A DNA stretch of 7,114 nt from the NCBI GenBank assembly GCA_902797495.1, contig CADBTH010000158.1, forward strand, positions 1 to 7,114. The letters are read 5' to 3'. Positions within the stretch are counted from its first letter, which is position 1. Each line of letters begins with the position of its first letter. Positions 1 through 5,888 of this stretch are shown here, piece after piece. The position numbers and the translations under genes are program-made. Origin of the DNA: an uncultured Ruminococcus sp. (GTDB lineage Bacteria > Bacillota > Clostridia > Oscillospirales > CAG-272). The notes beneath the pieces are model-generated. The model did not search any database, was not told where the DNA came from, and was given only the letters and a program-made list of their open reading frames with translations.

Positions 1-814
1 GATCGACGAGGAAACGAAATTCGATAAATGGCTCAAGAGGAAATTCGGCGACAAGGTGATGAATTTCATCATGGTCGTCGCCTCCGTTCTCGGGGTCATC
101 CTCGCGCTCGCTCTGTTCACGGTGCTCCCCATGCTCATCACGACGTGGCTGAAGCCGGTCATCGGAGCGACGGACGACGGGCCGTGGATCAACAACTTCC
201 TTCTGTCGCTGATCTCGGGCGTGATCAGGATCATAATATTCATTCTGTATATGCTCCTCGTTTCTCAGATGAAGGATATCAGAAGAACGTTCGAATATCA
301 CGGCGCGGAGCACAAGTCGATCGCCTGCTACGAGGCGGGCGCCGAGCTCACCCCCGCGAACGCGAAGAAGTATACGAGATTCCACCCCAGATGCGGCACG
401 AGCTTCATCTTCGTCATCCTTATCATCTCGATCCTGATCTTCTCGCTCGTTCCGTGGAAGACATCGACCGCGCTCGACAAGCTGATCATGGTGCTTCTCA
501 GGCTCTGCCTGCTGCCTGTCGTAACGGGTATCGGTTTCGAATTCCTGATGCTCGCGGGCAAGCATCCGAACAAATGCACTCTCGCTCTCTCCTTCCCCGG
601 TCTTCTCATGCAGAGGATAACGACGAAGGAGCCGGACGAAGAGCAGCTCGAGGTCGCCCTCAAGGCGCTGAAGCTGGCGATGCCGGACGAGTTCCCGGAC
701 GAAGCGGCGGAATATGAGCGCGAGAAGGCGGAAGAAGAAAAGGAAAAAGAGCGGGATAAAGAAGAGACCGCAGAGGGCGAAGAGGACGCAGACAATGACT
801 CTGAAGGAGCTTGA
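1..814 (+). CDS. yqhQ: YqhQ-like DUF1385 membrane protein, 5' end cut off by window
   Basis: The frame is open from base 2 with no start, so the gene begins upstream of the window; 270 residues are visible. A GTG at 56 is not the start, because the residues before it (FDKWLKRKFGDK) already look like conserved family sequence. About four hydrophobic segments are seen, at roughly visible residues 21-48, 62-88, 134-150 and 160-185. The signature of the DUF1385/YqhQ family is present: EYHGAEHK at about 98-105 and HPRCGTSF at about 128-135, whose His/Glu/Cys residues led to the suggestion of a metal-binding protein; the biochemical function is not known. The C-terminus (about 238-270) is a highly charged Glu/Lys/Asp tail that looks disordered and probably cytoplasmic. 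In many Clostridia this gene sits just before prmC, as here. Its last 20 nt overlap prmC, suggesting translational coupling. The family call is firm; the role is open. Confidence 0.9.
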   Translation, partial: IDEETKFDKWLKRKFGDKVMNFIMVVASVLGVILALALFTVLPMLITTWLKPVIGATDDGPWINNFLLSLISGVIRIIIFILYMLLVSQMKDIRRTFEYHGAEHKSIACYEAGAELTPANAKKYTRFHPRCGTSFIFVILIISILIFSLVPWKTSTALDKLIMVLLRLCLLPVVTGIGFEFLMLAGKHPNKCTLALSFPGLLMQRITTKEPDEEQLEVALKALKLAMPDEFPDEAAEYEREKAEEEKEKERDKEETAEGEEDADNDSEGA

Positions 815-1619
815 AGCGAAGCTCTCGTCCGCGGGGATCGAAAACGCCCGGGGAGAAGCCTCGATAATGGTGCAGTACTTTTGCGGCGTCGCCCCCTCGC
901 GAATCCCGCTCATCGGCGGCGAAGACCTTCTTTCCGAAGCGCTTGAAGACGCGGCGGCGAGAAGGGTCGCCGGAGAACCGTTTCAGTATATAATCGGCGA
1001 GTGGGGTTTCATGAACGAGACTTACGAGGTCACGCCAGACGTGCTGATACCGAGACCCGACACTGAGATCCTCGTCGAGTGGGCGATAAAAAACGTCCCG
1101 CAGGGCGGCCGCGTCGCCGATCTCTGCACGGGAAGCGGATGCATTGCGGTATCGACCCTCGCCTCAAGACCGGACCTCACCTGCGACGCCGTCGACAAAT
1201 ATCCCGAGACGCTCGCCGTCGCCTCAAGGAACGCGCGGCGTAACGGAGTCGCCGACAGGGTAACTTTTCTCGAGTCTGACGTCCTGACGGACGGCGCGCT
1301 CGAAGGGCCGTTCGACGCGGTACTGTCTAATCCGCCCTACGTCGCGGCGGACGAGTACTGTGCGCTTCAGCGGGAGATTTACTTCGAGCCGGAGCACGCG
1401 CTGACCGACGGCGCGGACGGGCTGTCGTTCTACAGACGGATACTCTCCGTTTATCCCTCACGCCTCAAACCGGGCGGCGCGATCGTCTTTGAGATCGGTT
1501 GCGGTCAGGCGGCGGACGTGTGCGCGATAGCGTCGGAACACGGGATGAAAACGGAGATCGTAAAGGACTATTCCGGGCGCGACCGGGTCGCGGTATGTAC
1601 GGCGGAGGGGCGCGCATAG
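795..1619 (+). CDS. prmC: Peptide chain release factor N5-glutamine methyltransferase PrmC
   Basis: PrmC (HemK family) is a cytoplasmic SAM-dependent enzyme that methylates the Gln of the GGQ motif in release factors RF1 and RF2, needed for efficient translation termination. The 274-residue product has the usual family length. An N-terminal helical domain (about 1-80) is followed by PRPDTE (87-91), the SAM-binding motif VADLCTGSGC (107-116), an acidic SAM-ribose region DAVDKY (131-136), and the catalytic NPPY at 179-182 that positions the substrate Gln. The ATG at 795 is chosen over an in-frame ATG at 714: the extra 27 residues from 714 would be an Arg/Lys-rich string read out of the yqhQ frame, while AAGAGG at 780-785 lies at a good distance before 795. 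It overlaps yqhQ by 20 nt. The usual Firmicutes partner prfA (RF1) is not next to it; an unknown zinc-ribbon gene follows after 18 nt. Confidence 0.96.
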   Translation: MTLKELEAKLSSAGIENARGEASIMVQYFCGVAPSRIPLIGGEDLLSEALEDAAARRVAGEPFQYIIGEWGFMNETYEVTPDVLIPRPDTEILVEWAIKNVPQGGRVADLCTGSGCIAVSTLASRPDLTCDAVDKYPETLAVASRNARRNGVADRVTFLESDVLTDGALEGPFDAVLSNPPYVAADEYCALQREIYFEPEHALTDGADGLSFYRRILSVYPSRLKPGGAIVFEIGCGQAADVCAIASEHGMKTEIVKDYSGRDRVAVCTAEGRA

Positions 1620-1637
1620 AATATATCGGAGGATAAT

Positions 1638-2081
1638 ATGAAAAGAGTCGTTGACGTTCTCAAATATCTGTGCTCTATAGGAGCTGCGATAGTGATATAT
1701 ATCACGGTGCTGAGAGCCGCGGAGGGAAAGGAAAACGTACTGATGTACGTCGTGGCGTCGGTCTGTTCCGCGTCTCTTGCGGTCTCGCTCTTCGCTCTCT
1801 CTTCCCTCGCGGGAAGGCTTGCGTCTGTTGAGAGAAGGCTCGTTTTCCTCTCCGACGACGGAGCGTACGAGCAGGACGATTCGCCTAAGAGAGAATGCGA
1901 GTACTGCCACGCGTACATAGACGAGGAAGAAGAGATCTGCCCCTACTGCAGGAACGAGGGGGCGCCTGCGCGGGTCGGTGAATTCTTCGAGACGGAGGAT
2001 CCCGAATACCGCGGCACGGACTTCAGCGGAGAAGAATACGTCAGCGCGCACGCGCAGAACGACGACGGATCGGAACAATAA
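1638..2081 (+). CDS. Small membrane protein with cytoplasmic zinc ribbon, function unknown
   Basis: This 147-residue protein is not recognised as a named family. It has two hydrophobic segments (about 7-27 and 33-58) forming a hairpin in the membrane, a linker, a four-cysteine zinc ribbon (CEYC at 87-90 and CPYC at 101-104, ten residues apart), and an acidic Glu/Asp-rich tail to the end. A helical stretch around 60-72 links membrane and ribbon. The start is well supported: GGAGG at 1628-1632 lies 5 nt before the ATG. It sits 18 nt after prmC and 23 nt before ddl, so it is very likely co-transcribed with both. The ribbon presumably binds one Zn(II) and may mediate protein or nucleic acid contacts at the inner face of the membrane; that is inference. 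Zinc-ribbon membrane proteins are common and functionally diverse in Clostridia, so no role should be assigned from this alone. Confidence 0.85.
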   Translation: MKRVVDVLKYLCSIGAAIVIYITVLRAAEGKENVLMYVVASVCSASLAVSLFALSSLAGRLASVERRLVFLSDDGAYEQDDSPKRECEYCHAYIDEEEEICPYCRNEGAPARVGEFFETEDPEYRGTDFSGEEYVSAHAQNDDGSEQ

Positions 2082-2104
2082 ACATCACATCACCGGAGTT
2101 AACA

Positions 2105-3175
2105 ATGAAAACAAAATTATGCATTTTATTCGGAGGAAGATCCTCGGAGCACGAGGTATCTCTCTCATCGTCTTACGCAGTTCTCGGAAACGTCGACAGA
2201 GATAAGTTCGACGTCTTTTCCGTGGGAATAACGAAAGAGGGAAAGTGGTATCTTTATACCGGAGATATCGAAAAAATAAAGGACGGATCGTGGATACTTG
2301 ACGGCGAAAACCTCGCGGACGTGGTCTTCGATCCCGCGCCGGGAGGAGAAAACTTCGTCGTTCTGACAAAGGACGGCGCGGTCAGAGAACGCCTCACCGC
2401 GGACGTCGTTTTCCCCGTTCTTCACGGAGCGAACGGTGAGGACGGAACGGTGCAGGGGCTTCTCGAGGTCGCCCGCATCCCGTTCGTCGGGCCCGACCAC
2501 ACCTCGAGTGGGGTCTGCATGGACAAATCTTTCACCAAGCGCATCATAAACGAAGAGCGCGGAGTCAGACAGGCGATGGCGGTCATTCTGACTGAGAGAG
2601 AATATAACAGGGACCGCGAGGGAACAGCGCGAAAGATCGGTCAGATGGGTTACCCCGTCTTCGTAAAGCCCGCGAGAGCAGGCTCGTCGGTCGGAGTCAA
2701 AAAAGTTAAAGAGGAAAAAGACCTCGCGTCGGCGCTCTCGGTCGCCTTTGCGGAAGACGATAAGATACTCGTCGAGGAATATATAGAAGGGCGCGAGATC
2801 GAGGTCGCGGTCATGGAGAGCGAGGGCGTCGTCGTCGCGTCCGAACCGGGCGAGATCGATCCCGGATTCGAGTTCTACGATTACGACACGAAGTACCTGA
2901 ACGACACGGCGTCGTACTACATACCCGCAAGACTTGACGCGGAAACCGCGAAGAAGGTGCGTGAGACGGCGGTGAAGATATTCCGCGCGCTCGACTGCAG
3001 AACACTCTCGAGAGTCGACTTTTTCGTCACGGACGACAACGGGATCGTTTTCAACGAGATCAACACGATCCCCGGATTCACGCCGATCAGTATGTACCCG
3101 AAGCTGTTTATCAACGGCGGCATGACTTATTCCGAAGTCATCACGGCGCTCGTCGGATCCGCGCTGAAAAAGTAA
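2105..3175 (+). CDS. ddl: D-alanine--D-alanine ligase
   Basis: An ATP-grasp ligase that joins two D-Ala molecules to make the dipeptide ending the peptidoglycan stem, acting in the cytoplasm before MurF. The 356-residue length is typical of Gram-positive Ddl. Visible signatures: FGGRSSEHEVSLSS at 9-22, holding the Glu (E15) that binds the first D-Ala; LHGANGEDGTVQG at 106-118; the ATP-grasp segment PVFVKPARAGSSVGV at 184-198; LVEEYIEGREIEV at 222-234; the omega-loop YDYDTKY at 258-264, whose Tyr marks D-Ala-D-Ala ligases rather than VanA-type D-Ala-D-Lac enzymes; and the Mg-binding end NEINTIPGFTP at 317-327. The start ATG follows GGAG (2095-2098) by 6 nt. Its place downstream of prmC and the zinc-ribbon gene suggests a mixed housekeeping operon. 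No hairpin terminator is visible after the stop. No resistance-type features are seen. Confidence 0.97.
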   Translation: MKTKLCILFGGRSSEHEVSLSSSYAVLGNVDRDKFDVFSVGITKEGKWYLYTGDIEKIKDGSWILDGENLADVVFDPAPGGENFVVLTKDGAVRERLTADVVFPVLHGANGEDGTVQGLLEVARIPFVGPDHTSSGVCMDKSFTKRIINEERGVRQAMAVILTEREYNRDREGTARKIGQMGYPVFVKPARAGSSVGVKKVKEEKDLASALSVAFAEDDKILVEEYIEGREIEVAVMESEGVVVASEPGEIDPGFEFYDYDTKYLNDTASYYIPARLDAETAKKVRETAVKIFRALDCRTLSRVDFFVTDDNGIVFNEINTIPGFTPISMYPKLFINGGMTYSEVITALVGSALKK

Positions 3176-3196
3176 TTATTTCAAAGCTTCCCGTTT

Positions 3197-3230
3197 TTGC
3201 GAATAAATCCCCTTCTGCAACGTCTATAAT
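3197..3230 (+). promoter_or_regulatory. Possible sigma-A-type promoter for the RNase J unit
   Basis: A perfect -10 box TATAAT lies at 3225-3230 in the 100-nt gap after ddl, about 45 nt before the next start codon. The only -35-like hexamer I find, TTGCGA at 3197-3202, is 22 nt away, longer than the usual 16-18, and there is no extended -10 TG. The promoter is therefore supported mainly by the -10 and by its position; read-through from ddl is also possible because no terminator is seen in the gap. Confidence 0.45.
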
Positions 3231-3275
3231 ACGTATGTAAGAAGTCATTTCCGCCCGGCGGAGAGGGGGATACGA

Positions 3276-3548
3276 ATGGTCAAAGGATGTCAGAAGAAGA
3301 CGATACACATCAAAGATACGGGAAGCAGGTACTATGAAGAAGCTTACTTCGTTCTGAAACCGGGCGTTTCGGATACGAAGATATCGAGCAGGGATATGAT
3401 AAGCGAAGCGGTAAGGATCGCGGGCGAGAGCCTCGACAGTACCGCGCCGGGCGGCGCAGAACGTTCGCGGGGGCTCCTGCAGTTTCTTGCGGGGCTCGCT
3501 CTCGGCGGAGCGTTTACCGCGGCTGTCCTTCTCATAATTCTGCTCTGA
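3276..3548 (+). CDS. Small tail-anchored membrane protein, unknown function, upstream of RNase J
   Basis: I do not recognise a named family. The 90-residue product has a soluble basic N-terminus (MVKGCQKKTIHIK), a mixed-charge central region (about 19-52, including SRYYEEAYFVLKPG and a helical stretch SRDMISEAVRIAGESL), a short Gly/Ser/Pro linker, and one C-terminal hydrophobic segment (about 67-90) running to the last residue. This is tail-anchored architecture with the soluble part in the cytoplasm. The start is well supported: a purine-rich GGAGAGGGGG (3260-3269) precedes the ATG at 3276. Codon use matches its neighbours, so it looks like a resident gene. It is 47 nt upstream of RNase J, with a hairpin in the gap, and the two are probably co-transcribed. 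A link to RNA decay, for instance at the membrane, is inference from context only. Confidence 0.8.
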   Translation: MVKGCQKKTIHIKDTGSRYYEEAYFVLKPGVSDTKISSRDMISEAVRIAGESLDSTAPGGAERSRGLLQFLAGLALGGAFTAAVLLIILL

Positions 3549-3559
3549 TCAATATAACG

Positions 3560-3576
3560 CCGGAGCATGACTCCGG
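3560..3576 (+). other. Stem-loop in the RNase J leader
   Basis: A perfect 6-bp inverted repeat (CCGGAG, 5-nt loop CATGA, CTCCGG) fills the gap between the small membrane gene and RNase J, ending 8 nt before the AAGAGGA ribosome binding site. It is followed by purines rather than a T-run, so it does not look like an intrinsic terminator. It could affect translation of rnj or form a 5' structure affecting decay of the rnj message; neither is shown. Confidence 0.5.
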
Positions 3577-3595
3577 AGATGAAAAGAGGATTTTA

Positions 3596-5449
3596 ATGGC
3601 AAGAAACACCAGGACTTCAAAGGCGGCGAAAACTTCCGCCAAGGATAAGACGCCGAAGGAAGTCAAGAAAGAAAAAAACGTAAGACCCGCTAAGGGAAAG
3701 ACCGCCGCAAAGGCGGCGGTGCACGTCAGGGAAGAGAGAGCAAAGAAGGCCAGGAAGGCGGCGCCGGTGAAGGCGGAAAAAGCCGAGAAGAGCAAATCGA
3801 AACTGAAGGTCATGCTCCTCGGAGGGCTCTGCGAGATCGGAAAAAATCTGACCGTACTCGAGTATGAGGACGATATCATCGTCATCGACTGCGGACTCGC
3901 TTTCCCGGACGAGGATATGCTCGGCATAGACCTCGTCATACCCGATATTACTTATCTTGAAAAGAACAGCGAGAAGATCCGCGGAATACTCCTGACTCAC
4001 GGACACGAGGACCACATCGGAGCGATCCCGTACGTGCTCAGAACGATCAATCCGCCGATCTACGGAACCCCGCTCACGCTCGGTATTCTCGAGAACAAGC
4101 TCGACGAACACAAGCTCACCGAGCAGGCGAAGCTCGTCACCGTGACGCCGGGCTCGAAGATAAAGCTCGGAGTCTTCGAGGCTGAATTCATAAGAGTCAA
4201 CCACTCGATCCCCGACGCTTGCTGCATCGCAGTCAGAACTCCCGTCGGAGTCGTCATGCACACGGGCGACTTCAAGCTCGACGTCTCTCCGATCGACGGG
4301 GAGATGATGGACCTGACGAGGATCGGCGAATACGGAAGAGAGGGAGTAGTTCTCCTGATGTGCGAATCGACGAACGTCGAGCGCCCGGGATTCACTCCTT
4401 CAGAACGAAGGGTCGGCTCTTCCCTCGACCAGATCTTCAGATCTAACACGGACAAGCGAGTGATCGTCGCGACGTTCTCCTCGAACGTCCACCGCGTTCA
4501 GCAGATAATCGACGTCAGCGTCAGATACGGCAGAAAGGTCGCTATCACGGGACGGAGCATGACGAACGTCGTCGGGGCGGCGGTGCGCCTCGGATACATG
4601 AACGTTCCGTCCGACACGCTGATCGACATCTCCGAGATCGGAAGATACCCGGCGAACCGTCTGACCATAATCACCACGGGCTCTCAGGGCGAGCCGATGT
4701 CCGCGCTCTACAGAATGGCTTTCTCGGAACACAGTATGGTCGAGCTGACGTCGCAGGACCTCGTCGTCCTGTCGTCTCACGCGATCCCCGGCAACGAGCT
4801 TCTCGTCGGCAGGATAGTAAACGAGATGTACAAGCGCGGAGTCAACGTGTACCACGACGAAGCGGAGGTACACGTCTCCGGCCACGCGTGCCAGGAAGAG
4901 CTTAAGCTGATGCACGCGCTCGTCAAGCCGAAATTCTTCGTGCCGATCCACGGCGAGTACCGCCATCTGATGCAGCACAAGGAGCTCGCCGAATTCATGG
5001 GAATGTCGCCGTCAGATATATTCGTTCTGAATATAGGCGACGTGATCGAGATCGGCGGAGGCCGGTGCAAGAGGGCGGGTACGGTCCCCTGCGGCCACGT
5101 GCTGATAGACGGGTACGGAGTCGGAGACGTAGGAAACATAGTTCTCAGAGACCGCCGTCACCTCTCGCAGGACGGACTTATAGTCGTCGTCGCGTCTGTC
5201 GACGAGGCGTTCGGCGAGATTCTGTCAGGACCCGACATCATCTCCCGCGGATTCGTCTACGTCAAGGAGTCGGAAGAACTGATGGAGGAAGTGAGAAGGA
5301 TCGCCGAGGAAACGCTGAGATATGCGATCGACGGAGGATATACGGAGTGGAACCAGATCAAAACGAATCTGAAGGACGCCCTCACGAAATACATCTACAG
5401 CAAGACGAAGAGAAAACCGATGATCCTTCCCGTCATCATGAACGTGTGA
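3596..5449 (+). CDS. rnj: Ribonuclease J with Lys/Ala-rich N-terminal extension
   Basis: RNase J is a metallo-beta-lactamase/beta-CASP nuclease with 5'-3' exonuclease and endonuclease activity, central to mRNA turnover and rRNA 5' maturation in Firmicutes. The 617-residue product shows the core start KVMLLGGLCEIGKN (71-84), the zinc motif HGHEDH (135-140), the metal ligand regions NHSIPD (202-207) and HTGDFKLD (222-229), beta-CASP motifs TGSQGEP (361-367) and SSHAIPGN (393-400), SGHACQEELKLM (428-439), the C-terminal metal His in PIHGEY (450-455), and a complete C-terminal domain. The catalytic residues appear intact. The family is usually about 550-560 residues; the excess is residues 1-69, which hold 19 Lys and 6 Arg with many Ala and look disordered. 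The ATG at 3596 is supported by AAGAGGA at 3584-3590. An internal ATG at 3812 would cut into the first core strand and is less likely. The next gene follows after 7 nt. Confidence 0.96.
   Translation: MARNTRTSKAAKTSAKDKTPKEVKKEKNVRPAKGKTAAKAAVHVREERAKKARKAAPVKAEKAEKSKSKLKVMLLGGLCEIGKNLTVLEYEDDIIVIDCGLAFPDEDMLGIDLVIPDITYLEKNSEKIRGILLTHGHEDHIGAIPYVLRTINPPIYGTPLTLGILENKLDEHKLTEQAKLVTVTPGSKIKLGVFEAEFIRVNHSIPDACCIAVRTPVGVVMHTGDFKLDVSPIDGEMMDLTRIGEYGREGVVLLMCESTNVERPGFTPSERRVGSSLDQIFRSNTDKRVIVATFSSNVHRVQQIIDVSVRYGRKVAITGRSMTNVVGAAVRLGYMNVPSDTLIDISEIGRYPANRLTIITTGSQGEPMSALYRMAFSEHSMVELTSQDLVVLSSHAIPGNELLVGRIVNEMYKRGVNVYHDEAEVHVSGHACQEELKLMHALVKPKFFVPIHGEYRHLMQHKELAEFMGMSPSDIFVLNIGDVIEIGGGRCKRAGTVPCGHVLIDGYGVGDVGNIVLRDRRHLSQDGLIVVVASVDEAFGEILSGPDIISRGFVYVKESEELMEEVRRIAEETLRYAIDGGYTEWNQIKTNLKDALTKYIYSKTKRKPMILPVIMNV
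3701..3720 (+). repeat. Perfect 8-bp hairpin inside the RNase J coding region
   Basis: ACCGCCGC and its exact reverse complement GCGGCGGT are separated by the loop AAAG, within the codons for residues 36-42 of the Lys/Ala-rich extension. A weaker inverted repeat (GGCGG 3622-3626 with CCGCC 3636-3640) lies just upstream. Repeated Ala codons (GCC, GCA, GCG) can produce such pairing by chance, so a regulatory role is not claimed. Confidence 0.4.
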
Positions 5450-5456
5450 GGCGCTT

Positions 5457-5753
5457 ATGGTAAGGCATATCATGATGTGGAAGGTCAGAGACGGGGAGCA
5501 GGACGCAGACGGCATCCTCCGCCTCGTCAAGAGAGAGCTTGAAGGACTTTACGGCAGGGTCGAGGGCATGAAAAACATCAGGGTCTCGATCCACCCGTAC
5601 CCGTCCTCAAGCGCGGACGCCATGGTCGAGTGCGTTTTCGACAACGAAGAGTCTTTCGCAGCGTACAAGGCGCATCCCGCTCATATCGCGGTTGCGAACA
5701 AGTACATAAGACCGTATATGGAAGAACGTCTCAGCTTCGATTCCGAAATATGA
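5457..5753 (+). CDS. Dabb (stress-responsive A/B barrel) domain protein
   Basis: A 98-residue single-domain protein of the Dabb family, small dimeric alpha/beta barrels with mostly unknown roles in bacteria. The signature is clear: the N-terminal strand MVRHIMMWKV (1-10), a helix with LVKRELEGL (23-31), the strand region IRVSIHP (41-47), the strand AMVECVFDN (55-63), and the closing segment SFAAYKAHPAHIAVANKYI (66-84), where Dabb proteins typically carry the HP-H pattern. The ATG is chosen because GAGG at 5448-5451 lies 5 nt upstream; that site overlaps the RNase J stop codon and the gap is 7 nt, so the gene is very likely translationally coupled to rnj. A terminator follows 12 nt after its stop, making it the last gene of the unit. 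Substrate or partner unknown; no link to RNA metabolism is evident from the sequence itself. Confidence 0.9.
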   Translation: MVRHIMMWKVRDGEQDADGILRLVKRELEGLYGRVEGMKNIRVSIHPYPSSSADAMVECVFDNEESFAAYKAHPAHIAVANKYIRPYMEERLSFDSEI

Positions 5754-5765
5754 TTTTTATATCGC

Positions 5766-5795
5766 AAGCCTGCGCACATTCTGCGCGGGCTTTTT
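5766..5795 (+). terminator. Rho-independent terminator after the rnj-Dabb unit
   Basis: An 11-bp stem (AAGCCTGCGCA at 5766-5776 with TGCGCGGGCTT at 5782-5792, one G-T pair) closes a 5-nt loop CATTC and is followed by a run of T (5791-5795) and AT-rich sequence. It lies 12 nt after the Dabb stop codon and separates it from the next promoter. Confidence 0.93.
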
Positions 5796-5806
5796 ATATT
5801 TAATTG

Positions 5807-5835
5807 TTGATTTTTATATAAATAAATGCTATTAT
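5807..5835 (+). promoter_or_regulatory. Sigma-A-type promoter for the rlmD-like gene
   Basis: TTGATT (-35, 5807-5812) and TATTAT (-10, 5830-5835) are separated by exactly 17 nt, and the -10 is preceded by TGC, an extended -10. The region is AT-rich and directly follows the terminator. Transcription would start around 5842-5844, giving a leader of about 45 nt. A second TATAAT at 5839-5844 lacks a matching -35. Confidence 0.82.
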
Positions 5836-5874
5836 ATATATAATAGGCAAAATGTTTGTATCGTCATCCGCGGG

Positions 5875-5884
5875 AAAGGAGGAG
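5875..5884 (+). promoter_or_regulatory. Strong ribosome binding site that fixes a TTG start
   Basis: AAAGGAGGAG is close to full complementarity with the 16S anti-Shine-Dalgarno; its GGAGG core (5878-5882) is 6 nt before the TTG at 5889. This selects TTG 5889 over the upstream in-frame TTG at 5856, which has no such site. Confidence 0.88.
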
Positions 5885-5888
5885 CAAA

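Noticed and set aside
714..794. Upstream in-frame ATG extending PrmC by 27 residues
   Set aside because: The added residues are an Arg/Lys-rich shadow of the charged yqhQ tail; PrmC homologues begin near MTLKELE, and AAGAGG supports the ATG at 795.
328..795. Ser-rich minus-strand frame opposite yqhQ
   Set aside because: The Ser runs mirror the Glu/Lys codons of the yqhQ tail on the other strand; no ribosome binding site or domain.
3251..3261. CCGCCCGGCGG as a terminator or operator after ddl
   Set aside because: The stem is too short with a very small loop, and no T-run follows; it merges into the ribosome binding site of the next gene.
3617..4261. Long open frame on the minus strand opposite rnj (also 4400-4978)
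   Set aside because: Both are antisense to the well-supported RNase J gene, with Asp/Arg/Val-rich compositions typical of shadow frames and no recognisable domain.
5815..5845. TATATA-rich stretch as a tandem repeat
   Set aside because: It is explained by the AT-rich promoter and its -10 region.
5856..5888. TTG at 5856 as the start of the rlmD-like protein
   Set aside because: No ribosome binding site precedes it, and the encoded residues are unlike the family; the strong AAAGGAGGAG points to TTG 5889.
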